The notes: generated by a model from the sequence alone, not told the origin. Counted from the stretch's first letter, positions 1 through 7,507 are shown. The stretch is 17,348 nt of DNA from Candidatus Levyibacteriota bacterium (GCA_023245475.1 JAHFKF010000020.1:1-17348); one strand, 5' to 3'. A program made the numbers and translations.

Positions 1-1502
1 AGGGGCACTTCACCACTTCCCAAAACAAGTGAAAGGCCGTACGTATTAGGATCTTTTGTCAGTGTCGTAATACCAAGCTTCTTCGCAAAGTTGATACCTT
101 CACCAACACCAAGCATATTCATTACCTCAACAGCAGGAATATTCAGCGAATTAGAAAGGGCACGTCTAACCGTTACTGGTCCACGAGTTGTTTTGTCATA
201 GTTTTCTGGTTTGTAGCTGCCGTAGCTAATGGGATCATCATGGAGTATGCTTGCTGGTGTGATGAGCTTTTTCTCCAAAGCGTCAGCATAAATGATTGGT
301 TTAAAACTTGAACCGGGCTGTCTTGCTCTTACGGCCATGTTTATCTTACCATTCTTTTCATCAAGCCAATTGTGACTTCCAACCATCACGTTGATATTGC
401 CATTTTTGGGATCAATTGCTACCGCAGCTCCGTTGCCAGCATCATTCCATTTCAAGACTTCGATACGATTTTGGACAGCTCTCTCTGCATATTCTTGCCA
501 TGTACTGTTTAGTGTCGTCTTAACTTGAAAGCCTTCACGAATGATTCTCTCTTCGCCATATTTTTTAATCAATAAATCTTTGACATACAAAGCAAAGTGG
601 GGAGCAAGGGTGTTTGTCTCAGTTTTTGGCGCAGGATGATAGCTGATTTGGACGGCGGCAGCTGCATCTGCTTGGTCTTGCGTAATCATCTTTGCGTCAA
701 CCATTTCTGTGAGCACAAGCTTTTGTTTGCGAAGAGCAATTGCAGGATCGTTTGAAAGAGGTGAGTAGGCAGAGGGGGCGGGAAGTAGTCCTACCAAAAG
801 TGCTGCTTGTCCAAGTGTTAACTCTTTGGCTGGAATACCAAAGTATGCTTGGGCTGCATTTTCAATGCCAAAGGCGCCTTCACCAAAGTACACAGAGTTA
901 AGATACATTTCTAAGATATCCTCTTTACTAAATCGTCTGTTAAGCTCCATTGCAAGAACCAGCTCCTGATATTTGCGAAAGATAGTTCTGTTGGCGTTAA
1001 GGAGTGCAATCTTTACCAGCTCTTGAGAGATCGTTGATCCTCCTTCAACGACTTTGCCAGCAATGGTATTGCGGATAAAGGCACGAATCATACCCGTAAT
1101 TGAGAACCCAGGATTGGTGTAGAAGTTCTTGTCTTCAGCAGCAACAACTGCTTCCTGCGCTGATGTCGGAACGTCAGCAAGAGGAATATACGTAACTGCT
1201 TTGGGCTGATAAAACGTGAAGAAGGTTTTGCCCTCCTGATCCATAAGCGTGAGTCCTGTTTTGCTTCGACTAGTGATGCTGACTTTATCTTTGAGGTCGC
1301 CAGCAAAGTAAACGTATGTAAAGACAGGAATCAAAATGATAATTGCCACGATAATGCCGGCAAGCCAATAGAGTTGTTTGCGATACTGTTTTATCAGGTG
1401 CAGCAAAAATTTCTTAGATGTGAGTTCTTTGAGTTTTGGCATCCGAGCCATGTCTTGCGGATGGTAATTCTTTTTAATTCGTGTCCGGCGTTCTCTGGGC
1501 AT
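1..1502 (-). CDS. Class A penicillin-binding protein (PBP1A-like), 3' end cut by window edge
   Basis: Bifunctional peptidoglycan synthase: a GT51 glycosyltransferase polymerises lipid II, and a transpeptidase cross-links stem peptides outside the membrane. I translated 500 codons, and the frame stays open to base 1. A basic cytoplasmic tail (1-43) is followed by one membrane helix (about 44-66). The GT51 domain shows EDKNFY at 123-128, with Glu123 as the expected catalytic residue, and GGSTISQ at 154-160. The transpeptidase shows the active-site SxxK as SSFK (398-401) and the SxN motif as SLN (452-454). The KTG motif lies beyond the window. The ATG at 1502 is preferred because a TGC-TACAAT extended -10 ends 6 nt before it; no SD is present. 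The gene diverges from msrB. Family identity is certain; the exact subclass is inferred. Confidence 0.95.
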   Translation of the reverse strand, partial: MPRERRTRIKKNYHPQDMARMPKLKELTSKKFLLHLIKQYRKQLYWLAGIIVAIIILIPVFTYVYFAGDLKDKVSITSRSKTGLTLMDQEGKTFFTFYQPKAVTYIPLADVPTSAQEAVVAAEDKNFYTNPGFSITGMIRAFIRNTIAGKVVEGGSTISQELVKIALLNANRTIFRKYQELVLAMELNRRFSKEDILEMYLNSVYFGEGAFGIENAAQAYFGIPAKELTLGQAALLVGLLPAPSAYSPLSNDPAIALRKQKLVLTEMVDAKMITQDQADAAAAVQISYHPAPKTETNTLAPHFALYVKDLLIKKYGEERIIREGFQVKTTLNSTWQEYAERAVQNRIEVLKWNDAGNGAAVAIDPKNGNINVMVGSHNWLDEKNGKINMAVRARQPGSSFKPIIYADALEKKLITPASILHDDPISYGSYKPENYDKTTRGPVTVRRALSNSLNIPAVEVMNMLGVGEGINFAKKLGITTLTKDPNTYGLSLVLGSGEVP

Positions 1503-1508
1503 AGTAAA

Positions 1509-1517
1509 ATTGTAGCA
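1509..1517 (-). promoter_or_regulatory. Extended -10 of the PBP gene, leaderless start
   Basis: On the minus strand TG-C-TACAAT is followed by exactly 6 nt and then the ATG. Transcription starting about 7 nt after the -10 would begin at the start codon. No convincing -35 box is seen; the extended TG may compensate. Confidence 0.55.
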
Positions 1518-1526
1518 TACTACCTG

Positions 1527-1535
1527 TGATACAAT
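1527..1535 (+). promoter_or_regulatory. Extended -10 of msrB
   Basis: TG-A-TACAAT ends 9 nt before the msrB ATG, back to back with the divergent PBP promoter (-10 boxes 15 bp apart). No SD lies between it and the gene. The predicted leader is 0-3 nt. Confidence 0.5.
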
Positions 1536-1544
1536 AAATATGAT

Positions 1545-1982
1545 ATGAAGCAATTATCTGAAGAAGAGTGGAAGAAGAAGCTAACCCCTGAACAATATCG
1601 TGTGCTTCGAGAGAAGGGGACAGAGCGGCCTTTTTCAAGCTCGGTTGTTACCAATAACGAAGAAGGCATGTACGTCTGTGCTGCTTGTGGACACGAGCTT
1701 TTCTCTTCAAAGGCAAAGTATGACCTTGATCCTTCCGATCCAAACTACGGTTGGCCAAGTTTTGATCAACCGGCCAATCGTGAAAATGTTGAGCTTCGAT
1801 CGGATGACAGTTTAGGGATGCACAGAACAGAAGTTGTTTGCAAGCATTGTGGTTCTCATTTGGGACATCTGTTTGATGACGGCCCCAAAGAAACCCGCTT
1901 TGACTCGCACGGCAAAGCGAGGCAAGCTGGGGAGCATTACTGCATCAACGGCTGCGCTCTCAGCTTCAAAAAGCAATCATAA
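1545..1982 (+). CDS. msrB: Peptide-methionine (R)-S-oxide reductase MsrB
   Basis: Repairs oxidised proteins by reducing methionine-R-sulfoxide with thioredoxin-type electrons, in the cytosol. At 145 aa it is the usual single-domain length. Structural zinc ligands are two CxxC pairs (Cys45/Cys48 and Cys99/Cys102). GWPSF is at 69-73, and HYCIN near the C-terminus carries the catalytic Cys133. The conventional SGTGWPSF stretch reads SDPNYGWPSF here, so the resolving-cysteine region differs from the E. coli type. It is not fused to MsrA, and no msrA is in the window. The gene precedes uppP on the same strand with a 44-nt gap, but uppP has its own promoter-like boxes. Identification is secure from the four zinc cysteines plus YCIN. 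Confidence 0.96.
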   Translation: MKQLSEEEWKKKLTPEQYRVLREKGTERPFSSSVVTNNEEGMYVCAACGHELFSSKAKYDLDPSDPNYGWPSFDQPANRENVELRSDDSLGMHRTEVVCKHCGSHLGHLFDDGPKETRFDSHGKARQAGEHYCINGCALSFKKQS

Positions 1983-1990
1983 TAGGGTTC

Positions 1991-2020
1991 TTGCCATCGT
2001 TGATTAGTACGGTATATACT
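1991..2020 (+). promoter_or_regulatory. Promoter of uppP, leaderless
   Basis: TTGCCA (1991-1996), an 18-nt spacer, TATACT (2015-2020), then 6 nt and ATG at 2027. The longer TTG start at 1991 would lie on the -35 box, so it is rejected in favour of 2027. Confidence 0.6.
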
Positions 2021-2026
2021 ACAACA

Positions 2027-2800
2027 ATGGACATCCTCCAAGTACTAATTCTCTCTGCGGTTGAAGGTATCACAGAGTTTTTACCAATTTCGTCAACTGG
2101 CCATTTGGTTTTAACTTCTGAACTTCTCAGGATTTCTCAAACAGACTTTGTAAAAAGCTTTGAAGTGATTATCCAGCTCGGTGCTATTTTGGCGGTGGTT
2201 GCACTTTATTGGAAAAAGCTTATTCAGAGTAAAGCATTATGGCTTCGTCTGATTGCTGCGTTTATCCCCACGGCGGTGATTGGTTTTGCTTTCTATTCGT
2301 TTATCAAGCATGTGCTACTCGGCAATCCGATGGTTACATTGTGGGCGCTTTTCTTGGGAGGAATTGCCCTTATTGTGATTGAAAAGTTATACAAAGAGCA
2401 ACCACATCATGTTGATACTGTTGAGAAGTTAAGTATCAAAAAGGCAGTAGTCATTGGATTTATCCAATCGTTATCCATGATTCCTGGTGTTTCTCGTGCC
2501 GCGGCAACAATTTTCGGAGGGCTGTTTATGGGACTCAAGCGGGAGGCTGCTGTTGAGTTTAGTTTTCTTCTCGCAATTCCTACAATGGCGGCAGCAACAG
2601 GTCTTGATTTAATTAAAAGCAATTTTTCTTTTTCTGCCAATGAATGGATGCTGCTTGGAGTAGGGTTTGTTGGTGCATTTGTGACAGCGATCTTTGCTAT
2701 TAAATTCCTCGTCCGATATGTGCAGCATCATTCCTTCATCGCGTTTGGTATTTATCGAATCATCCTCGCTCTCATCTTTTGGTTATTTATGATTCACTAA
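2027..2800 (+). CDS. uppP: Undecaprenyl-diphosphatase UppP (BacA family)
   Basis: Dephosphorylates undecaprenyl pyrophosphate to recycle the lipid carrier for peptidoglycan and other surface glycans; overexpression of the family gives bacitracin resistance. The product is a 257-aa polytopic membrane protein. The first signature is EGITEFLPISSTGH with Glu14 and Glu18; the second is PGVSRAAAT with Ser156, Arg157 and Thr161, matching the catalytic Arg and Thr region of E. coli BacA. The second serine of the usual PGxSRSGxT is alanine here (SRAAAT), a modest deviation that leaves the essential Arg. The start at 2027 is fixed by the TATACT box 6 nt upstream. It fits functionally with the neighbouring penicillin-binding protein. 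Confidence 0.96.
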   Translation: MDILQVLILSAVEGITEFLPISSTGHLVLTSELLRISQTDFVKSFEVIIQLGAILAVVALYWKKLIQSKALWLRLIAAFIPTAVIGFAFYSFIKHVLLGNPMVTLWALFLGGIALIVIEKLYKEQPHHVDTVEKLSIKKAVVIGFIQSLSMIPGVSRAAATIFGGLFMGLKREAAVEFSFLLAIPTMAAATGLDLIKSNFSFSANEWMLLGVGFVGAFVTAIFAIKFLVRYVQHHSFIAFGIYRIILALIFWLFMIH

Positions 2801-2868
2801 CCATTTTTCAAGGCAAACTCCCGGTGCGATAATCGCAACTCACTCTTTTCTTTTGCCTGCTTGGTAAC

Positions 2869-2874
2869 TATAAT
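2869..2874 (+). promoter_or_regulatory. -10 box of the HD-domain gene, leaderless
   Basis: A perfect TATAAT ends 6 nt before the ATG at 2881. No good -35 is visible at 16-18 nt. No SD exists. Confidence 0.55.
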
Positions 2875-2880
2875 CCATCT

Positions 2881-3492
2881 ATGGCAAAAAGTAATCCCAA
2901 GCGTGATATTGAACTCCTCTATGAAATTGGAACCCTGCGGTTTATCGATCGGACATGGAAGCAGTACTTTCAAGGTGGGCAAAATTTGGCTGAGCATCAT
3001 TTCAGAGTAACGTGGATTGCGCTAATTCTTGCGCGAATGGAAGGAGCTACCAATACTGATAAGATCATGAAGATGGCACTGCTGCATGATATTGCAGAGA
3101 GTAGGACAGGCGATGTGAATTATATCCAGCGACAGTACGTCATCCGCAATGAAGAGCAGGGGATCAAGGATATGCTTGCCGTGACGTCTGTCGAGGAAGA
3201 ATTTCTTGCGCTCTGGCAAGAGTACGAAGAAAAGAAGTGTATTGAAGCGCAAATTGTCAAAGATGCTGACAATCTTGATGTTGATTTTGAATTGCATGAG
3301 GCGACAGTTCGAGGCATTATGGTAGTTAACAATTGGCGCTCACAGAAGATTCGTCAACATGTTGCTGAGACAAAGTTATTTACCAAATCTGCCAAGAAAT
3401 TATGGAAGGCGCTCGAACAGAGTGATCCTCACGATTGGCATCAAAATGGACGCAATAGATTTACGAGCGGCGATTGGCAGAAGAAGCCTTAA
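2881..3492 (+). CDS. HD-domain metal-dependent phosphohydrolase (YfbR/HDDC2-like)
   Basis: A 203-aa soluble protein of the HD superfamily, most like the HDDC2/YfbR 5'-deoxynucleotidase group, which removes phosphate from deoxynucleoside monophosphates. Expected metal ligands are visible: His39 or His40 in AEHHFRV, the HD dyad His69-Asp70 in LLHDIAESRTGDV, and the distal Asp in KDADNLD (127-133). The substrate is not proven by sequence. The C-terminus after about residue 150 is basic and aromatic and less recognisable. It is transcribed from its own TATAAT, so it need not be co-regulated with uppP. Alternative: an unassigned HD hydrolase of another substrate class. Confidence 0.85.
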   Translation: MAKSNPKRDIELLYEIGTLRFIDRTWKQYFQGGQNLAEHHFRVTWIALILARMEGATNTDKIMKMALLHDIAESRTGDVNYIQRQYVIRNEEQGIKDMLAVTSVEEEFLALWQEYEEKKCIEAQIVKDADNLDVDFELHEATVRGIMVVNNWRSQKIRQHVAETKLFTKSAKKLWKALEQSDPHDWHQNGRNRFTSGDWQKKP

Positions 3493-3506
3493 AGAGTTTT
3501 TGCTAA

Positions 3507-3539
3507 GTCATTGCGAGGAGTCCTGCATCGCTGGATGAC
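3507..3539. repeat. Short dispersed-repeat relic with GTCAT/ATGAC ends
   Basis: The 33-bp segment begins GTCATTGCGAG and ends CTGGATGAC, so its ends are inverted GTCAT/ATGAC. An inner GCGA/TCGC pair could form a small hairpin. The same terminal GTCAT/ATGAC bounds the larger element at 12324-12417. It sits between two convergent genes and might act as a weak bidirectional transcription stop, but there is no clear T-run. Confidence 0.4.
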
Positions 3540-3557
3540 GAGAGAAACAAATCTTTT

Positions 3558-4406
3558 TTAGATTATCTGCACTAAGATCACTCCAATAACAACGATAATT
3601 CCAGCGACAAGCTTACGTGCGATATTTGTCCGTTCTCCCAGAAAGATCATGCTAAAGATAATCGTTAGGATAACACTTGACTGCGTGATCGTTGCTATTT
3701 GTGATGATTCGCCGCCCAGTTGGTAACTAACGTTTGTTGCAAAAGAAGCGATTGCAAAGAGAAAGCTTGGTATCAATAAGCTAATAAAGCTGTCTTTGAC
3801 AAAAACAGTAATTCCAGAAAGTTTTCTATAATAAATAATTCCCAAGACCAGTCCTGGTAAGAACCAGAAGAGAAAGCTATAGGTAGTCGCGCTAAACCTC
3901 TGCAATAAATAGCCATCATTGGTAAATGCACAACCTAGACATACTGCTGCAAGCAATGCCGCACAATGAGCTTTGGTGAGTACAAACGTTTTTCCATTAT
4001 AAAAAGCGATGATAATACCAACGATAGTAAGCATGACACCAAGTAATTTTGCTGGGTTTGCACTTTCATGAAGGAAGAGTACTGCTGTAATGGTCGCCCA
4101 AATCGGAATTGTTGCAGTAAGGATGGTAAAGTCCGATACTGGGATTTTCTTAAGCGAGTAATAAGAAAAAATGTTTGCTAAACAATAGAGCAGTATCGTT
4201 ACGAGAAGAAACGGCCATACTTGGGCGAGAGGAGGGAAAGCAAATCCATTTGCTAATGCAATGGGTAATGTAAACAGTGCAACACTTAGTTGAAAAAAAA
4301 TTGCATAGGTAATCGGATCATGTTTAGCACCGTTAAGAAGCGATTTTTGTACAACCCGAGCAATGGCAAAACAGACAGTTGCTAGCAATGTGAGAAGGAG
4401 CCACAT
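3558..4406 (-). CDS. EamA/DMT-superfamily transporter
   Basis: A 282-aa, very hydrophobic protein with about ten membrane helices arranged as two EamA repeats (roughly 1-135 and 145-282), the layout of drug/metabolite transporters such as RhaT/YdcZ relatives. The family exports or imports small metabolites; the substrate cannot be told here. Typical features are the Pro-containing helix ending repeat 1 (KKIPVSDFTILTATIPIWA) and the parallel helix in repeat 2 (SSQIATITQSSVILTIIFS), followed by FLGER. The start ATG is supported by a TGA-TATACT extended -10 ending 6 nt upstream. It is convergent with the HD-domain gene and lies downstream of the lamin-tail gene on the same strand, with only 27 nt between them. 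Confidence 0.9.
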   Translation of the reverse strand: MWLLLTLLATVCFAIARVVQKSLLNGAKHDPITYAIFFQLSVALFTLPIALANGFAFPPLAQVWPFLLVTILLYCLANIFSYYSLKKIPVSDFTILTATIPIWATITAVLFLHESANPAKLLGVMLTIVGIIIAFYNGKTFVLTKAHCAALLAAVCLGCAFTNDGYLLQRFSATTYSFLFWFLPGLVLGIIYYRKLSGITVFVKDSFISLLIPSFLFAIASFATNVSYQLGGESSQIATITQSSVILTIIFSMIFLGERTNIARKLVAGIIVVIGVILVQII

Positions 4407-4412
4407 CTATAA

Positions 4413-4421
4413 AGTATATCA
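4413..4421 (-). promoter_or_regulatory. Extended -10 of the EamA gene, leaderless
   Basis: TG-A-TATACT on the minus strand, 6 nt before ATG. It lies within the 27-nt gap to the upstream lamin-tail gene, so the -35 region falls inside that gene's coding end. Confidence 0.5.
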
Positions 4422-4433
4422 GACTGAGAACCT

Positions 4434-5747
4434 TTAGTGAGCTTTGGAGTAGCGGTGCCATTTATCTTTGCGATGCTCTTCTGATTGTATCTTTTTGACT
4501 TTGCAGGTAACTTTAGGCGTTTGAATTTCTTTACCCCATACTCGTAATGTCGTATATGTTTGTGTGCAGACTAATCGATAGTTGCGATTAATCACTTCAT
4601 CGACAATTACTTTGGGTTCATCGGTAGTTGGAGTAGGTGTAGGCGTCATTGTCGGCGTGACATTGGATGGTGTTGGAGTGCATGATGGTTCTGTTGTAGG
4701 TGTAGGAGTTGCCGTAACGGTTGGTGTGACCGTAGGAGTAACAGTTGGGGTAGCTGTCGCGGTGGGCGTTGGGGTACTTGTAGCTGTTGGCATGGCAGTT
4801 GGTGTAGGAGTTGCTGTCATGGTAGGAGTCGGTGTTATGGTAGCTGTAGGAGTTGGGGCTGCGGTCATAGTTGGCGTTGGAGTTTGAGTGTTCGTAGGTG
4901 TAGGCGTTACTGTATTCGTTGGGGTTGGAGTCACCGTTACCGTGACAGTTGGCGTTGCGGTGGGAGTTACCGTAGGAGTTGCAGTTGGGGTAGCTGTCGG
5001 TGTGACGGTTGGTGTAATGGTAGTGGTTGGCGTAACCGTGATAGTAGGAGTTACTGTCGTTGTTGGAGTAACGCTTGGTTGTGCTTGTGGACTACTTGAA
5101 TTTCGAGGCATGGATGCATTGAGCAAAATAAAGTCTGAGGAATTAGTATCTGTATCATAGCCGTTACCTGCTGTTGCCTCGTTACCACTGGAAATGAGGC
5201 TTGCTTGTGTTGACGTAGCAGATGCTTTACGGATGATACTGCCGTTATTTGTTGGGTTCTCAGCAAATTGTGTTCCTTCGACATCTGTTACTGGATCAGT
5301 ACCAAAGGCTACTTTATCAACAACAGTTGTCCCGGAATCACTATAGAGGATAACCGTGCTATTGTTGGCAATGCCGCTCGTTGTTGCCGAGTAGGTGACA
5401 TCTGGTGTCAGCCCCGTGAAGTCAGGGTTAGCAATAAGGAGATATTTATGTGAAGCAATACTATTGCTTGAAAGATTGGAAACGAGTGTTGTTTGTGTTC
5501 CTGTAGATGTTTTTCTTGTTAATCTCCACCCCTCAAGATTAATTGCTGCATCAGTTGGGTTATAGAGTTCTACGAATTCTTTGCTTGCTCCACCGGCACC
5601 GGATTCACCAACCTGTACCTGAGAAATGACGACATTGGTATTGGTAGTATTCGCATATGCTTGTTGAGGAGTACTTGCTGTCACAATGAGCGATCCGCTG
5701 AGAAGAAAGATAACAGCTGTAAATAAAAGTCTTGAGAATCTATCCAT
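4434..5747 (-). CDS. Secreted lamin-tail-domain protein with long Thr/Pro linker
   Basis: A 437-aa exported protein. Residues 1-32 form a signal peptide with a hydrophobic core (LLFTAVIFLLSG) and a likely cleavage near AYA. Residues about 37-160 match the lamin-tail (LTD) immunoglobulin-like fold: VVISQVQVGE, KEFVELYNPT and INLEGWRLTR are the usual strand signatures. Residues 225-375 are almost only Thr, Pro, Val and Ala in TPT, TPTVTP and TATPT units, a probable extended and perhaps O-glycosylated stalk. A C-terminal domain (376-437) is basic and carries two cysteines (394, 415); a third, Cys356, is in the linker. There is no sortase motif or second membrane helix, so anchoring is unknown. 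A role in surface attachment is inferred. Start supported by TTGACG-N18-TAATAT-N6-ATG. Confidence 0.85.
   Translation of the reverse strand: MDRFSRLLFTAVIFLLSGSLIVTASTPQQAYANTTNTNVVISQVQVGESGAGGASKEFVELYNPTDAAINLEGWRLTRKTSTGTQTTLVSNLSSNSIASHKYLLIANPDFTGLTPDVTYSATTSGIANNSTVILYSDSGTTVVDKVAFGTDPVTDVEGTQFAENPTNNGSIIRKASATSTQASLISSGNEATAGNGYDTDTNSSDFILLNASMPRNSSSPQAQPSVTPTTTVTPTITVTPTTTITPTVTPTATPTATPTVTPTATPTVTVTVTPTPTNTVTPTPTNTQTPTPTMTAAPTPTATITPTPTMTATPTPTAMPTATSTPTPTATATPTVTPTVTPTVTATPTPTTEPSCTPTPSNVTPTMTPTPTPTTDEPKVIVDEVINRNYRLVCTQTYTTLRVWGKEIQTPKVTCKVKKIQSEEHRKDKWHRYSKAH
4623..5075. repeat. Low-complexity tract coding the Thr/Pro linker
   Basis: About 450 bp of near-periodic ACNCCN-type codons encode the linker of the lamin-tail protein. 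The opposite strand is open in the same stretch only because the repeat reads as Val/Gly there. Such tracts expand and contract by slippage, so the length probably varies between strains. Confidence 0.85.
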
Positions 5748-5753
5748 ATATCT

Positions 5754-5783
5754 ATATTAGTCTTCTAATTAGAGTCTCGTCAA
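5754..5783 (-). promoter_or_regulatory. Promoter of the lamin-tail gene, leaderless
   Basis: TTGACG (-35, 5 of 6 to consensus), an 18-nt spacer, TAATAT (-10), then 6 nt and ATG. No SD. Confidence 0.5.
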
Positions 5784-5819
5784 GGTAGACAAACTGTATC
5801 ACACTACTTGCTAATGCTG

Positions 5820-7025
5820 TCAATTTGAAAATGTCTTCGTAATGAGGCTGTAAAGGTCGTTATATCCTGTGTCATAACCCAGGTTCCAGATTGCTATACC
5901 TTGAAATTGTTGTTGTTTGGCAAAGGCAAAACGAATGCCAATAGACTTTTCATCAGAGAGCCAGACTTGATGGGGAAGCTTTGTCTGCGGATCTGTATAG
6001 GAGCACCATGTCTCTTGTGCAACAGGTTCCCAAATGCAGGTATAGGTTTGTTTGAAATTTTCTTTTTTCATTCGGGAGTAGGAAATAATAGCTGAGTAAT
6101 TATTGGCATGATCGGCAGCGTACGTTGTGCTCATGAGTTTGTCTTGGTCTGTCACGGTACGATCCCAGCCGTAGTAGGGAACACCCATGATAATTTTCTC
6201 TTTGGGGATAAATTTGCGATAGTCTGCATAGGTGGTCGTCACATCAAAGAAATACTTTCCTTCTTTGTACCCTTTCATGGGAGCACCAGGGCCGGCAACA
6301 TCAGCAGTTGCTCCATAGTAATCATAGGACATGCCAATAAATGCATCATATAATGGAACCAGTTTGGCAAAATCGAACAAATCTTGGTCTCGTGCGGAGC
6401 GAGGCATGATACTGAGCGTTAATTGCAGATTTGGATGCTTTGCTTTCAAACGTGTTGAAAGGCGTTTGCTTAACTCTGTGAATCGTTGTTGGTATGCTGT
6501 GTCTGGTTCTCCGAGATATTCAAAATCAATATTGATGCCATCAAGCTTTCTTGTACTGATTTGTTCATCAATCTGTCCAATCAGTTTCTCTTGGGCATCG
6601 GTGTTGTTCAGTAATGCTTCAATTGCTGTATTGTCTTGGCAGATGATACTAGCTGAAACCTTTGTTCCCATAATATGCGCTTTGGTCACAAAGTCACGCA
6701 TTGCTTGCGTATTCCATTCTCGAAAGCCAGGATCGGTTTGGTTGCCCATTAACTGGATGATCTCTCCAGTACTGTTGACTGTTAGCCCAAAGTAATTCAC
6801 GTCCGTGAGAGCAGTTAATTGCACAGTGTCTTTATCCTCAACCTTCCAGTAAGGCAAGAAGCCGAGTACATTTTTTGTGAGTTTTTCGTGGGGGCGTGCG
6901 AGGTGTTCGACGAAATACAGTGCTGTTTGTTGTGTTGGAGTATCTGGATAGGTGAAGGAAAGATATCCCCATAGCCCGCCAATTATCAGAGCAAGAAGTA
7001 GCAAGAAATTTATCAGAAGCTTCAT
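5820..7025 (-). CDS. Membrane-anchored GH18 glycosidase, SleL/YaaH-like
   Basis: A 401-aa protein from the ATG at 7025. Residues about 4-25 form an uncleaved-looking membrane helix, and the rest is a GH18 TIM barrel. The start of the barrel is NVLGFLPYWK (52-61). The catalytic strand is LDGINIDFEY with Asp162, Asp167 and the acid Glu169. MSYDYYG follows later, and WNLGYD lies near the end. The motif position usually Asp (DxxDxDxE) is Asn165; GVNIDFE is normal in SleL/YaaH-type N-acetylglucosaminidases, so the enzyme more likely trims peptidoglycan or related glycans than chitin. No LysM domain is present. A start 18 nt further up is rejected because it precedes the TATAAT box at 7032-7037. 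Confidence 0.9.
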   Translation of the reverse strand: MKLLINFLLLLALIIGGLWGYLSFTYPDTPTQQTALYFVEHLARPHEKLTKNVLGFLPYWKVEDKDTVQLTALTDVNYFGLTVNSTGEIIQLMGNQTDPGFREWNTQAMRDFVTKAHIMGTKVSASIICQDNTAIEALLNNTDAQEKLIGQIDEQISTRKLDGINIDFEYLGEPDTAYQQRFTELSKRLSTRLKAKHPNLQLTLSIMPRSARDQDLFDFAKLVPLYDAFIGMSYDYYGATADVAGPGAPMKGYKEGKYFFDVTTTYADYRKFIPKEKIIMGVPYYGWDRTVTDQDKLMSTTYAADHANNYSAIISYSRMKKENFKQTYTCIWEPVAQETWCSYTDPQTKLPHQVWLSDEKSIGIRFAFAKQQQFQGIAIWNLGYDTGYNDLYSLITKTFSN

Positions 7026-7031
7026 GATCTC

Positions 7032-7037
7032 ATTATA
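7032..7037 (-). promoter_or_regulatory. -10 box of the GH18 gene, leaderless
   Basis: Perfect TATAAT on the minus strand ending 6 nt before the ATG at 7025. No SD and no clear -35. Confidence 0.55.
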
Positions 7038-7042
7038 GTACA

Positions 7043-7071
7043 TTGCAAAGTTTGTTCGTACAAGGTAAACT
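7043..7071 (+). promoter_or_regulatory. Promoter of the first SGTGFGMADY gene
   Basis: TTGCAA (7043-7048), a 17-nt spacer and TAAACT (7066-7071). The start codon is 24 nt further, so the mRNA has a real leader of roughly 17 nt containing AAGGAG (7084-7089). This differs from the leaderless neighbours. Confidence 0.5.
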
Positions 7072-7095
7072 TACGGTTGTAAAAAGGAGTAAATT

Positions 7096-7452
7096 ATGCC
7101 AAGACCAGAAAGTTTCTTCTCATATTTTCGCCAAAGACGAGGCAAACATCGGATGGATGCCCCAAGACTATTAGAAGGGCAAAAGCCGGCAGGTGAAGAT
7201 CGTCCTACGGAAGTAACTTTAAGAGCAGATCAACCGTCGGTTCGTCCGCCTTTGTCTGATCCACCTGTCAGAGAGGCACCAAGTTTATTAAGTCCTCCAG
7301 TAACCCTTTATCAGCATAACACTACTCAGGAAGCCAAGGAAATTGTTTACTTAAATGCCGCTGAACGATTTGCTAAGGGTGATACCATATGTTCTGGTAC
7401 TGGATTTGGTATGGCTGATTATAGTGTTGAAGAGCCGAAGAAAAACAACTGA
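7096..7452 (+). CDS. Small Pro-rich protein with C-terminal SGTGFGMADY motif (copy 1)
   Basis: Not recognised. It is 118 aa, very basic at the N-terminus (MPRPESFFSYFRQRRGKHR), then Pro-, Arg- and Glu-rich and probably disordered to about residue 75. There is no signal peptide or membrane helix. A helical-looking stretch (EAKEIVYLNAAERFAKG) leads to SGTGFGMADY at residues 100-109 and a charged tail ending KKNN. The start is decided by AAGGAG with a 6-nt gap to ATG. The next gene encodes the same decapeptide near its C-terminus with four synonymous base differences, so the peptide looks protein-level conserved. Coding is well supported by that match and the SD; function is unknown. Confidence 0.75.
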   Translation: MPRPESFFSYFRQRRGKHRMDAPRLLEGQKPAGEDRPTEVTLRADQPSVRPPLSDPPVREAPSLLSPPVTLYQHNTTQEAKEIVYLNAAERFAKGDTICSGTGFGMADYSVEEPKKNN

Positions 7453-7473
7453 TAGTTCTTTTGTCAGGTTTTT
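7449..7473 (+). terminator. Possible weak intrinsic terminator after copy 1
   Basis: CTGATAG and TTGTCAG can pair as a 7-bp stem with two G-U pairs around a 5-nt loop, followed by GTTTTT. It overlaps the stop codon. The stem is weak. Confidence 0.3.
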
Positions 7474-7478
7474 GGTGG

Positions 7479-7507
7479 TAGACAAATTATTCACTTCTCG
7501 ATAAACT
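7479..7507 (+). promoter_or_regulatory. Possible promoter of the second SGTGFGMADY gene
   Basis: TAGACA (5 of 6 to TTGACA), a 17-nt spacer and TAAACT, the same -10 hexamer as in front of copy 1. The start codon is 31 nt on, giving an SD-bearing leader again. Confidence 0.4.

Noticed and set aside
1991..2026. TTG start giving a 12-residue longer UppP
   Set aside because: It would begin on the -35 box of a good promoter, and the family normally begins near the first membrane helix.
4623..5075. Interpreting the periodic tract as a CRISPR array or DNA-level satellite
   Set aside because: The periodicity follows codons of one open reading frame, there are no spacers, and units vary in length.
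4582..5160. Open frames on the plus strand rich in Val and Gly opposite the lamin-tail gene
   Set aside because: They are the reverse reading of the Thr/Pro codon repeat; no SD, promoter or domain supports them.
6331..6795. 154-codon open frame on the plus strand inside the GH18 gene
   Set aside because: Antisense shadow of a conserved glycosidase; no start signals.
7026..7043. Upstream ATG giving a 6-residue longer GH18 protein
   Set aside because: That ATG lies upstream of the TATAAT box, so it would not be transcribed from this promoter.
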